Positions 21,481-33,400 of a stretch of DNA of 64,000 nt are shown one piece after another. Location of the stretch: assembly GCF_030867145.1 (NCBI RefSeq), contig NC_134441.1, positions 8,912,992 through 8,976,991 on the forward strand, read 5' to 3'. The notes under the pieces were generated by a model. The model had not been told where the DNA came from. It worked only from the letters and a program-made list of their open reading frames with translations, and did no database searches. This DNA is from Opisthocomus hoazin (lineage: Eukaryota; Chordata; Aves; Opisthocomiformes; Opisthocomidae). A program made the position numbers and the translations under genes. Position 1 is the stretch's first letter, and every line of letters starts with the position of its first letter.

Positions 21481-22955
21481 GCTGCCTGTCCCGGAGCCGC
21501 TGCGTTTGTGCGGTGCTGGCACAGCGCAGTCCCGGGCCGGGGCGGGAGGTGACAGCGGTGCCAAGGACAGCCCGTCCCGCTGCAGCTCAGCGCCCGGGTG
21601 GGAACCGCCGGCAGGTCTGTCTCCGAGCAGGTCAGCGTCCTCCCCGCTCTGCAGGCGTCCATCTGCTGACTGTGCCGAGCGGCGTGTGGCAGCCCGGGCC
21701 ACCAGTGTGACTGACAAAGTCAGGTTATCTCCTCAGCGTCTGGTCTGCAGCCAGCGCTGCTGCCGAGCTGGGTTGGGTGCCAAGCTGGAAAATGCCACTC
21801 GAGGCATTTTCCTAATTGCTCGTCATAAACAGCAAGTGGAAGCAGGCTCTGCCCTGGTGTCTTCCTGCCCCAGGGCCCTGCGGGTCGGGAGCTCTGCCGC
21901 CGGCGCTGGTGCCGGTGCGGTTCGGTCCTGCTGACGCCGTTCCTGCCTGCGCTGCCCTTGCTCTGGGCGGGGGGTGGGAGCAGGGGGTCCTCGCTGGGCA
22001 CATTCTGTCTGCAGCCTTCATGATGGGGGATGCTGCTGATTTCGTCCACACACGCCCCGGTTCGCCCGTCCGACGAGTGGGGGGCCGCGGCGGTCGGTCT
22101 GCGCGTCCTTCTGCGCCTGGTGCAGCCCCTTCCCCTCCGCAGCGGCCGCGGCTCCCGCCGGGCACCCGCGCCGTGCCAGCCGCTGCTCCCGCAGCGTGCG
22201 CGCTGCCTGGCGGAACCCGGGCAGCCCTGTGGAGACGCGGCGATGCGGAGGGGTGGTCTGGGTCGGCGGGGGTTCGGGCGGCGGCTGCCGCGAAGCGGGA
22301 GAGGGAGGAGGAGGAGGAGGAGGAGGGCAGGCTGCAGCGAGCGGTGCTGCAGAGCGGCTGACGCGGAAGATCTCCTGATGTAAAATTCATCTGCAGAAGT
22401 CAGCTCTGCCGCTTCAGATGGTGGGCAGCAGGCTGCTCGCCTCTGCGCGCGGCAGGCGTGGGCGGCAGGATGTGGAGCTTCTGCTTGTGCTTCAGCCTCT
22501 CGGTGTTTGGCTGAGCTTTGGTGAGGGTCTCCTCGCCTCCGCTTGCTCGGTGGCAGCAGGGGGGTTTGCAGGGCTCCTTGTCCCCTGGGCCCCGGCTGTT
22601 TCTGCCCCCGACCGGCGGTGGGAACCGGCAGCCCCTTGGCTGTGGCTGAACTATCTTTGGGGAAGCCTGGAAGCATCGGGCAGGGGGGTAAGGGATTTTC
22701 TTTGGCAGAGGCCAGACAGTAAAGGCGTGCAGCAATGACGCGCGTATTTAATAAGGACACCAACAGATGGAAGCCTGGGAGAAAGGATCCCTGCAGGGAG
22801 GTTATCTGAGATGCTCCGCAGCGAGGAATGAGCCCTTTGAAGCATCTGACAGAGGCTGGCGTGGAGGTGGCCAGACCAGATGGACGGGTCTGGTCTGACC
22901 CCCAGGCCTCCCTGCCCACGCAGAGGCATTCCTGCCGCTCCGAGCTGGCTGGTGG
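21480..22955. other. GC-rich upstream region of TACC1
   Basis: No gene is recognised. It contains a CpG-rich patch at about 22030-22300 and a (GGA)n run at 22301-22327. The long minus-strand open frame across 21720-24008 is explained by GC richness and the 32-bp repeat. Confidence 0.5.
22301..22327. repeat. (GGA)n microsatellite
   Basis: A purine run of GAGG/GGA units, about eight trinucleotides long. Confidence 0.8.
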
Positions 22956-22958
22956 TTT

Positions 22959-23143
22959 GCAGGGAAGCGTCGGGCTGCGGTCCCGGATTCGCAGGGAAGC
23001 ATCGGGCTGCGGACCCGGATTCGCAGGGAAGCATCGGGCTGCGGTCCCGGATTCGCAGGGAAGCATCGGGCTGTGGTCCCGGATTCGCAGGGAAGCATCG
23101 GGCTGCGGTCCCGGCTTCGCAGGGAAGCGTCGGGCTGCGGTCT
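22959..23143. repeat. 32-bp minisatellite, six copies
   Basis: Units starting GCAGGGAAGC recur exactly every 32 bases at 22959, 22991, 23023, 23055, 23087 and 23119, with one to three differences per copy (such as A/G in AAGCATC versus AAGCGTC). The low divergence and perfect spacing indicate a young array that is probably length-polymorphic. It lies about 1.1 kb upstream of the main TACC1 start codon. Confidence 0.9.
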
Positions 23144-23859
23144 GGCCTGCTGCGTGAGCGCTGCGCGGGCTCACGAGGGCCAGCAGTCCTGCTTCGCGGC
23201 GGGGCCGTGGTCTGCCCTGTCCCAGGCCGTCCCCGGGACCTGCTGCCGGGAGCAGGCTGAGCGGGGGGCTCCGGGGGGCTGCGGGGAGCGGTGGGCTCTG
23301 CGGCAGCGATGCCCGTGCCGGCCGTGCCGCTGGCTGCAGCAGGGCTGGACGTTCCTCCCAGCGCTTCGGACGCTGCGCGGCGTCGGTAACGTCACGCTGC
23401 TCTCGCCAGCGAGCGCGTCGGAGGTGACGAGTTTGGGAGCGGGAGCCCTCGCTGGGGGCAGATCCCCGCGGGGCCAGCCCGGCAGCCTGCGTTTCTGTCG
23501 TTTTTAAACAACAATAGTTTAATAAATGAACAACCTTGCTGCCGGGGCAGGACGGACGGCCAGCCGGGGCTGCGGAAGTCGGACGGGGCAGGTGCTTCCC
23601 TCCCTCGGTCCCTCTGCGTCCGGCTCCTCGGAGCCACCCGCCGGGCCCCGGCCAGAGCCCCCAGCCCCGAGCAGGGCTCCCCCGGGGGGCAGCTCCCGGG
23701 GGGGGGTGCTGCTGGCGTGGCGGTGGGAGGAATCCCGCCGGCTGTGTCCCGCGCAGGTGCAGCCCGAGAGATGCGGGGTAAATTGGCGGGGGGGGGGGGG
23801 GAGGGGGAGGAATCTGGTTTCCCAGCCCCTGCCCTGGCGTGGGGGTCTCCCCCGGGGCG

Positions 23860-24420
23860 GGGGGTTCGCCTGGGCGGGCGCGGGGAGCGCCGTGCGGAAG
23901 CCCCCGCCCCGCTTTTGGGCAGGAACCGGTGGATTTCGGAGTTTGCGTGGGGAGGGTGCAGAGCAGGGGCGGGGCGGGGCGGGGCTGGGGAGCGCATCGC
24001 CCCCGCATCCCCTCGCATCTCCCCCCTCGCCGGGCGCGTCCAGCGCAGCAGCGGGCGGGGGGTGCGGGGGGTGCGGGGGGCCGGTCCCTGCTGGGCGGGC
24101 GGCGCCGGGGGCGGGGGGGGGGCGGTCCGGTCGCTCCCCCCCCCGGCGGCAGCGCAGTCCGGGCGGGCCCTCGGCCGCGGCACCCGGCGGGGAGCGGCGG
24201 GGCGCGGTGCGGGGCTGCGATGGCGTTCAGCGCCTGGCAGATCCTCTCCCCGGTGCAGTGGGCCCGGTGGACGTGGTCGGCGGTGCGGGGCGCGAGCGGC
24301 CCCGGCGGGGAGGACGCGGCGGAGGAGGAGGCGGCGGCGGCGGAGGGCTCGGCCCTGGGCTTCAGGCAAGTGACCGCGGCCCCACGGAGACGCGTGGCGT
24401 GCGGGGCTGCGCCCTGCCTG
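23860..24420 (+). promoter_or_regulatory. TACC1: Main TACC1 CpG-island promoter
   Basis: Very CpG-dense DNA surrounds the start codon at 24220. Four overlapping GC boxes (GGGGCGGGGC repeats) lie at about 23966-23989, some 230 bases upstream of the ATG. No TATA box is apparent, consistent with a dispersed housekeeping-type promoter. A G14 run at 23788-23801 precedes it. Confidence 0.65.
24220..24365 (+). CDS. TACC1: TACC1 coding exon 1
   Basis: The start ATG at 24220 has G at -3 and +4. The exon encodes 48 codons plus 2 bases, beginning [17 protein letters not shown] and ending in an acidic Glu/Ala-rich run. The donor is AG|GCAAGT at 24366, a GC rather than GT donor. A nearby GT (24370) would throw exon 2 out of frame. 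Confidence 0.93.
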
Positions 24421-27400
24421 CGCCGTCTGCGGGGCCGGCTGCCCCCGTACCCCCCCCCCCCCCCCCGCTGCCCGCTCGCTTGGCTGCCAGGGGGCCGCAG
24501 CCCGCACCGCGCCTCGGGAGCTGGGGGGGGGGGGGGGGGCTGCTGCTCTGCGGGGGTCGCCGGTGGGCCCGGGGCCGGGCACCGAGGTCCCGCCGGGAGA
24601 TGCGAGCCAGGCTGCCATGTCCTCGGAGGTGGGCGGTGGATGCTCGTCGGCCCGGGCCAGAGCAGGCAGAAGCAACCCCGCAGCGGGGCTGGGGGCGCGC
24701 AGGGGGGTCCTCAGCGCCTGCTGTCACCTGCGCTCCCCTCTCCGTTTGCTGGCGTGTCCGCTGTGGGATGCCCACGGCCGGCCCGCCCGCCGCTCTGCCC
24801 GGCAGCGTGGAGGACCGCAGAGCTGGCCTTGAGAGCGGTAATCCCTCACTCTTCTCCCCCCTCGGCAGCTCGGACTCCGAAGGTAATTTTGAGACCCCCG
24901 AAGCAGAAACGCCGACCCGCTCGCCGCTCAAGGAGTTCTGCGAGCCGCCGCCGGGATCGCCGGAGCCCGAGGCCAGGACCCGAGGTAAAGAGCCAGCATG
25001 CACCTTCTCGGCTCCGGATGTGGAAAATCAGGGTGGGGTCAAGGAGGAGAAGTCGCTTGTTTTGAGTAATGCCTGCCACAGCTTCCGTGGTTGATGGCCG
25101 GGGTGGTTCAAATGCCAGCGCGCAGGGCTGTGTGCTGCGCTAAGGGCTTTTCTCTCGCTCGAGTGAGACGTGGGTTCCATCGAACCGCTGTGGAGGGAGC
25201 GGGCTGCACTGCAGGCTCAGAAAAGTCGGTTTGCCCCCCTTGGCTCGTGCCTACGCAGTACAAAATTATCATTGTGCTGTTTTGCACCCACCGGTCGCAG
25301 GCTCCTGCCATCCCCGAGCCCGGCGGGTGAGGGTGAGAGGCTGCCGGAGGCAGAGCTCCGCACGCCGCGTTCTGCGAGCTGCCGAGCTGGGCTGGGGCCG
25401 GGCCCAGGGCTGCAGAGCCTGCGGCCGGGACGGCTGCGAGGCGTCAACCCAGAGGAACCGAGGATGTTGCTGAATCATTTAGTCAGTTAAACTGCCCTCT
25501 GCCGCTTGCCCCGCCGACCGTGCGGGGCTCGGGGCTGCCTCCGGTCGCTGCCGGCTGCGGGGAGCTGCCCCGCACACCGCTCGCCCTTGGCCCTTGCGCG
25601 GGAGCCGACGTGGTGCTGGGTTTCTGGCCTCGCCCCAGCCCGTTGGTGGTGGAGGTTGCATTGCACGGCTCTCTTTTCCCTGGCGTTGGCAGCCAGGAGT
25701 CTTTGCTGTGGAGCTGCTGTTGAAGATGCAAAAGCTCAGCACTGCTAAACCCCCTTTCTGGAGAAATTGTGAGGGATCTGCTGAAAACGCGGGGGGTTTC
25801 CTTTGCCGGTGGGGACCCGTGTGCTGTTGCTGGTTTGTCCTTGTGTCTCATGATGGCTGCTCCTCCTCTGAGCGCGGCTCCCCATCAACCTTTTGGGGAC
25901 CAGCTCCCCCCTGTCATCGTCCCCTCCTCTCCAGGAGGAATTGTGGTTGGTGCCCGTGGCTGAGCTTGGTGTTTATGTCTGTTTTCGTGCTGCCGGGAGG
26001 AAGCTTTGAAGCTCTGGCACCCTTGCAACAACCGCAGGAGGTTATCGGGGCAGGGGCAGGGAGGAGACCGCCCCTTTCATCTGCTCTCTCAGCAGAGCTG
26101 GGTGACTGGGCGATGTCTGGAGGTCCGTGAGCCCCCGGGGGGTCTGCAGGAGGGCAGCAGCCTCTCCGGGCGCGGGGCAGCGCGCGGGGGGCCGGGAGCT
26201 CCCGGATGGGCCATCCTGAGCATCCTCTGCCCTCTCTTGCCCAACTGCCTCTCGCTGCTGCAGGGCCCCTGCTCTGGGACTTGCAGGATTGTGCTGTTCT
26301 GGAGTGCTGGCGGTGGCAGGCTGGTAGCTGGCTGCTCGGGCGGGTTTCAGAGCGTGCTCGCTCAAACCAGACGCTGGGTCCTCCCCGTGCAGGAGCCCAA
26401 GTGCTGCGTGACCTTGGCAGTAGCCGGGCGCTGTGGCTGCCCGTCTCCTGCAGTGTTGGGATGGATCTGGGTGCGCGTCCATCCCTGTGAAGTACACGGG
26501 TCTGTTTGCCTGGATGGAGAGAGGCTTGGTTCGTGCTTCCGATAATCGCAGGTCTTGGATTAATCCTTCCCTTTTAAGAAGGGATGATCAAGGGATCTTT
26601 GCGTTGGGAGATAAGGTCTGGGGTGAGGGAGAGGGGAGATAAAGGCTTGCCTTGCAGGTATGAGGATCATTTCTGCCAAAGCTTCCGCTCAGAGATTCGG
26701 GGAGTCACTGTCCCCAGCGCTTGCCTGTGCCCTGCATCCTGGGACGAGCAGTTGCTGGGGGCCAGCCCGGCGCAGCAGCGAGGGAGCCGGCTGCTCCCAG
26801 CACCCCGCACACAAAGGTCGCAGTGTTGCGGGGCCGAGGGGATGATCTCCGGCGAAAGCTGTTTTTCCGTGCTGGCTGGTGGAGAGCGGGACGTTGGAGA
26901 TGGCAGGGACAAACTCGCAGCAGCACCCAGCTGCCCCCCTTCCCTGCCCGCGGCTTCGGGTGCATCTCTTCAGTGTCTCTGAAATGGTGGAGGGGAGGGA
27001 GGGATTACCTGGGCGCAGCTGGGAGTTTGCGGTGCGCAGAAGGCATCCGGGGATGCTAAATCGCCCTGCCTGAGGTAATCTGTACATTAAGCCCCCATCC
27101 TCGCCGTGCTGTTTTGCAGCAGCACGTGCCCTTCCGTCTGGCTGCAGCTCAGGAGCAGCAGCGGCCGTGGACGCTGCGAGCGGGAGGCGATCCGGCGTAA
27201 TGGCTGCTCGTCAGCGCCGAAACAGCCGAGCCGGCGTGCGCGGCGAGGGTCGCTGGGGAGCAGCCGCCGCCGGAGCCCGGGCCTGCGGGCAGGAGCCGGC
27301 ACTCGTCTGCCTTGCAGCTGCAGCCTTGCCCTTACCTGAGAATAAATGGGGTTAGGAAGCTCGTAAGACAGAAGCTGCAGCGCCGGGGCTGGCGGCTCTG

Positions 27401-30400
27401 CGCGCAGCTGAGAGGTGGCCTGGATGCTTTGAACCCTGTTCTCGGGGACAACAACTCAGCCGGTCCCGTCGCCGCGGGGAGGGGGCTGCGGTTAGGCTTC
27501 ACGCCCGTTCGGCACCGCTCGGGCGGTTTCGGGCGGTGGAGGCTGTCGTTCTGCCCCACGCTTGCTGATCTTCAGTCGTCTGCCGGAGGAAGATATTCTG
27601 TGCGAGGAAATGAGCAGAAGCAGCAAATATGGAACCGTCAGTGAAGGGAGCGGGCTCATTGGCTTTTTCTTCTGTTACCCTGATGCAGGGCACGTGCTTT
27701 CCGGTGCGTGACTGGCAGCATCGTTTGCCGGTATGCTAATTCTTAACAGAATAGATTTAAAAATAGATCAACGGTCTGTTAAACAAAAGCGGAAAGCCAA
27801 AAGAGGAAAAAAGCCGTTAGCTGCGTAAGGCCAAGCTGAGTGCATGGGCCAGATATCCTGTGCTGGCGGGAAGGGGAGCGGTGCGTGACTCACGCTGTGC
27901 CCGGGGCCGGAGCCGGCTCGGAGGGCAGACAGCGCAGGGGTTGTTCTCGGCGTTTGGCATGCGGGGCTGTGCAGGCCATCATTGCTGCTCCACTTGGTTG
28001 CTGTATGTGGGATGAAAAGGGCGCGGAGCCTTTGCATCGCAGCGCTGCTCCTGCCAAGTTTTTCTGATTCATTTAAAGGAGCCAGGGGTGGCATGTAGGA
28101 GAGCGGTTTCGTCGGTGTTTGTGTTTAATTTCAGCCTAAGGAAGAGAAGCAGAACGGTTATAATGCACGCACACACAGAGTGCCTGTTGCTGCGGGGCCA
28201 CACCGTCCTGTCTGCACGTTTTTCTTCAGGGAGTACAACATCTCCATTTTCGCTTTGTAAGATCCCCTCCACGTACGCCGGCCGGGCAGAAGCAGGTTCG
28301 CGCTCTGTGCGCAGCCGGTGCAGCTGCTGCTTTCGGGGATCCGGCGTGCCTTTGGCTGGATCTGTGCTTGGCGTGGGTGCTGGCGTCACCGAGCACGCCT
28401 TGCTGCTGGCAGCATCCCCAGCTGCCGGCCACGGTGTCGGAGGGGCAGCGGCAGAGCGCGGGGTCACCGTTTCGGGGTGCTGCTGGAAGGCATCTGCTGG
28501 GATGCCTGCGCGAGGAGCTGGTCCAGTCAGCAGTGCGGCACCGAGGTTACCACGATGCTCGGACCCAGCAGAGCCGGGGGGCCGGGCTGCAGAACCAGGG
28601 CTCTTCCCGAGCGTCCTGAGCCCTTCGGGTCACTGGTTTCTGCATCCTGTGTCATTGTTCCCACAGGAACGCACACTCCGGTTGTTTGGCAGCCGATGGG
28701 AGGCTGCGATGGAGGCAGGGGAAACGCACGGAGGGAGGAACAGTTGGGGCCGGGGGGGGGGCTTGGGGCCAGGCTCTCCCCCCCAGCCCTGGCTGGGCAG
28801 GAGAGCCAGTGTGGGGTGGGTTTGCCGGGATGCCATCGCCTTTGGGACAGCTTTACAGGAAGGTTTTTGTCCTGCTCTCATCAGCAGGCTGGAGGGGCAG
28901 GGGCTGGCTCTCCGTCCCTGCGAGGAGCAGCTGAAGCGCTGGACGGTGCCCGGGGAGTGCCCGTGGTCCCGGCCGGTCCCCGTGGCGAGGGCTCTGCCCC
29001 ACAACCCGTCACGCTCCTCACCCTGCCCGCGCTCTCCAGAGGACTCGCTGACCTCGTGGCTCTGCCTGCCTTTGTCCTCTGTACGGCTCGAACCCGGTGC
29101 CAACGCCAGCCCGTCCCAGGCGGCCTCCCCTGTGGACCCCGGGGGGGTGAACAGCTCGGCCCAAGCAGGGCTGGGAGAGCGGGACTCTGGGGCGTCGCGT
29201 GCGTGTTTGGGGAGGGCAGGGGTGGGGTTCTTGCAGCGGGGGTGGGCAGGCTCCTTGCCGCCCCTGCAGCTCTCGCCCCTTCCTCGCGGTTCCCGTGGGC
29301 TGTTGCTCAGACGCGGTGCTGAGCGTGGCTGTGAACTCGCACGAGTGGTTAATACCTGGCTCGTAGCCAGGGAGGGGCGAAAAACCCCCCAGAGCTTGCG
29401 GGGGACGCTCCAAAATTTGCCGAAATCGCTGGTGAGCTCCTGAGCGGTCCCTCACCCGCGCCTTCTGTCTCCCAGTATATCCCAGTTCCGCAGCCTCTCA
29501 GACTGGCTGAGCAGGCAGGCTGTGCTGCAGGCAGCGGGGAGCAGAGCTGCTGAGCTGTATGGAGTGCAGAAAACGAGTGAATCACAGAATTGGAAGACCT
29601 GGGCGAGTGGTGGTTGCAATTTTTGTGAAGAAGTGGTTGTCCTGAGTGACGGTCACGTGCACCATCCCTGCTTCCCTCCCCGCCCTGCAGGCAGCCGCGG
29701 CAAGGAGCAGAGGTGGTTTGCGTGCTGACTGCTTGTTATTCAAGAAGTAATTACTCACTGCTTGGGTTAGGAACCAGCATGGGCTTATGTCTGTGAGAAC
29801 GGCGGCTGCAGAACCTTCCGGTGGGAATGTTAAAGTGCGTTTGAAAGGTGCCTTTTGCCCTGACTTTGAAGTCTGCTCTTCTGCTCAGTGCTGTCTCAGC
29901 GAGGTTTAAAACATCTGAGCAACACAGCAAGTGGAATAAAGTTTCCTTGGGGTCTGTTGAGGAGGTTTTCCTGGTTCCTGGTGGTGGAAGGGCCTGGCAG
30001 GCGCTGCCTCGGAGTGTTTTCTGGCTGCACTCCAAGTACGTTTCCACTGGATTTGTGTTTACTGGTGCGTTTTCTGGGGCAGCAAGGCAACGTCTATTTG
30101 GAGGGAGCTTTTTTGCAGTCTCAGGGAGCACACAGCCCCTCATGATTCATTTGCGTGGCTTTTAGCATCCTGGAGATCAGCTATGCAGAGCACGAGCCAT
30201 CAGCTGAGTCAGGGTTGTTGGCTCGGTGTCCTGGATTAGCCTGGGGACCAGATATTTGCCCGATTCGCGTTTCTTCTGCCAGCCCGTGACTCGCTCGGTC
30301 GCCAGCAAACATGAGCTGGTTGCAGATGCCCCACGATAGGAACAGCCTTTCCAGGGAGACGCGCTGGGCTGTGGGAGCTTGTCCGTGCTGTCCCCCGGCC

Positions 30401-33400
30401 AGACCAGCTCCCTGCAAAAGGAGGGCACGCTCGGCGTGACTCCCCTCCGCGGCCGTCACGGGGGGGGACCGGGGCAGGGGGACACGCAGGCTTCCCTGGC
30501 ACAAGCTCTGCATCACCCGTGCCACTGTTCCCAGGCAGGTTGCAAACCAGTTCGGGCCTGGGGCGAGCACTGGTTTTGTTCTGCTGTTGGAGGACCTGGC
30601 TGGGCCGCGACTCCCCAGAAAGATGCCAGCGAGGGCTGCGGGTCCTGCATGCTCCCTGATGGGTGCTGAGCACCCCAGGATCCTGTTCGGCCTTATCCCG
30701 GGAGCCTGTGCAGTTGTCCTGGTTGAGATGCGGGAGAAGAGGTGCGGCGAGCCAGGCGGAGGTGGCACCGGGAGTTTTCCTCTCGTGCCTTTGCACGCCC
30801 GTGCCGAGGGCCCGGCTCGAGGGGCAAGGGGGGTGTAGCTTTCGGGATGCCTCGGCAGGTCAGGAGCTTCCCCATCCCTGGACAGCAAAGAAGAGATTAA
30901 ACAGTAAAAGGACTTAGGGGAGGGGATTGGAGTAATAGTGATTAAGTCATGGATCAGGATTTGTGATTAAGAACCCTGACAGCAGTGCGGCGAGCCTGGC
31001 GTAAGCGTGCAGGCAGGATTTGTGCAGGCAGCGGCGCCGGCAGCGTGTGGCCGAGCTCCGGCAGGCAGGATGGGAACCGGGGCGGGCGCGGGGCTGAGCA
31101 GAGCGGCTCCCAGCCCCCACGCCCCGCTGCCGGCAGGCCCTTTCCTCCGGGCTCGCTGCTCTTTGGGGGTCTCACTGCTCTGCTGTGCCCCTCTTCCCTC
31201 CCACCCCGCTACCCAATGCACGCAGGGTTTGTGCTTCGCTCCTCACGATGCGTCGCAGCGACAGTCTGTGAGCAAGAACATCGGCCACGTGCGGCTGCTG
31301 TACCTGGGCTCACGGTTAACGGGGACCCTCCTGACGGCCGTGTGGCTCCTGACCCCCACGTCCCCTCTGCAGCCTGTTCCACGCGTGTTCGTTAGGCCCA
31401 GTCATTCTGCAGTGGGGAGGCTGGGCTTTGGGTCAGTGCCTCCCCCTCAACATCTGACCCTGCCGTGAGGAGGGGAGAGAAGCCCCTCTGGAAGGGGGTG
31501 CACAGTAGGGGGGGGTTTAACTGGCTCCTTTTATCTTTTCAGAGCCAAGTGGCCATGGTGACCTGCTGGTAGGGGATGTGCGCCGGGACCCCTCGCCTGG
31601 GAAGCACCGCAACGATGAGGCTCAGCCGGAGACCGGAGCCACTGAAGGCAGCTCGGATGCTAAAGGGGAAACCGACCCCGAAGACTCGTCCCTGACACGG
31701 CCGCCGGCTGGAACCCGGCCCCTGGCCGCGCTGGGAAGCGGGGCTGACGCTGGCTGTGCCGCTGTGCTCCCTGTGGAGCCGGCCCCGGTGCCCCATGCAG
31801 ACAGGGCCACCTGGGAGCGGGTCATGTTGGGAGAGGACACGGTGGATGCCGGCGTGGGGCTGGTGGAGCTGAAGGCTGATGCCCTGGCGCGGGAGTGCTC
31901 ACCCAGCCAGGGCCAGCTTGGGAAAGGGGAAACACCTTCACTGGGGAGGAAAATGGAAGAAACCACAGAGGAGACCTCGGTGCCCCAAGCATCCTACCAG
32001 TTCGACCCCGAGCAGTACGATGAGAGCATAAAGCCCTTTGTGGCAGGGGGCTGCTGGCTGCAGAGCTCCCCCCCGGCAACCCCGCACCGCCTCCCCCCGC
32101 CTGGCAGCAGCCCCGATGAGCTGGGGGGGGACCTGGCCCCCGAGCCCCAAGGGCAGGTCCTGAAACCCGAGGTCAGTGTTACGGAGGAGGGAGAGAGCAC
32201 GGAGGGCAGGAGAGCTGCACCCAGGAAGGGCAGCAGGATCCCGGCCAGCAAGCTGACGCCGAAGAGACACCGAGAGCCCCCCAAGAAACCAGCCGAGGAC
32301 GGGGATTGGGGTCCCACAGAGCTGCCACCTCCCCGGGGCTCCCCCCGGCTGGGTGCCCCGGTCTGGGACAGCCCGGGTCTCAACACCTTCAGTGGCAGCT
32401 CAGCGCTGCAGAACTCGCCAGCTCTCCCCAAGGGCTCTTACCAGTTTGACCCCAATAACTTTGAGTCCGTGGATCCATTTAAGCCCACCAAGACCCTCAC
32501 CAGCTCTGCCACCGACTCCTGCCCCACTGCCGATAACAGCCTCAACGAAATCCTGGAGTCTCAGACGCTGGAGGTGCAGGATGGTCTCCTCGAAGGCAGA
32601 GACTCCCCGAAGAAGCTCAAGTCGCGCCTGATAACGTGAGTGACGGTGCATGCGGAGCGGGCGGCCGGTGCAGGGCTGGCAGCCCCTCCGCTCCCCCGCA
32701 AGCCGAGCAGCGGTGGTGTCGTTGATGGTGGTGATGGTGGTGATGGTGGTGATGGTGCTCCTGCCCTGTGCCTTCTGAGCGAGCCCAAAACACCAGTGTG
32801 TACCCTGGGTTCTGCTGCTGCCCCAGTTTTATCCGCCCCGTGTCCCGGCGGAGGAGCAGCTCCCCGCTCCCTGCTGGTGTTTCGGAGGAGAGGGACGGGT
32901 GTCCCAGCACGGTGCCGGTGCCCGGGTCCCAGGCGGAGCAGGGAGGGCTGGATCGGGCCCTGCGTCGCAGGGTCGCCCCTTGGAAATCCCCTCGGGGCCC
33001 CAGCCCGTGGGGTGGGGGTGCAGGTGCTGCAGGCTCGTGGCGTCAGAGCAAAGCTGTGCCGGAGGCGTGAGCCCGCCGGGCTTGCCAAGCGCTCCGGAGG
33101 GTCCGTGGGTCTCCTGGAGCGTGCGGACACGGGGCTGGTTGGTCGGGTGCTGCTGGGACGTCTTGTGAGCTGCCACCGAATTGTATTTTTTATAACAGGG
33201 CAAGAGAATAGAGGTCAAACAGGTGGATTGTTTGTTGCTTTTACCACATCTGTGCAGCGGTAGGCAGCTGCTTGGCCCTTGCTGAACTATTTAAATGCAT
33301 ATTTAGGTCCTGAACCGTGCTATGTAAAACCCCCTGTAAATTTCGTAGTGCGTCCTGGGAATGCAGGCAGGTTACCTCCTCCTCTGGGACAGGCTGAGTG

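Larger units (their letters stand above)
24985..31542 (+). other. TACC1: TACC1 intron 2 (6.6 kb)
   Basis: No coding exon is recognised within it. The long open frame at 28088-29443 is GC-rich shadow. AT-rich candidate elements at 27660-27840, 29735-30170 and 30880-30980 are listed separately. A possible decayed CR1 tail in reverse orientation lies near 29578-29610. Confidence 0.75.

Noticed and set aside
21720-24008. Minus-strand open frame of 762 codons opposite the TACC1 upstream region
   Set aside because: It crosses the 32-bp minisatellite and the CpG island. It is rich in Pro/Arg/Ala/Gly as expected of GC-rich non-coding DNA, and has no family motif.
24366-24372. Using a GT donor (AA|GTGACC) for TACC1 exon 1 instead of the GC donor
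   Set aside because: Joining there puts exon 2 out of frame and destroys the conserved [14 protein letters not shown] segment.
28088-29443. Plus-strand open frame of 451 codons in TACC1 intron 2
   Set aside because: It lies wholly within an intron bounded by confident exons, has low-complexity GC-rich composition, and another frame is also open over the same bases.
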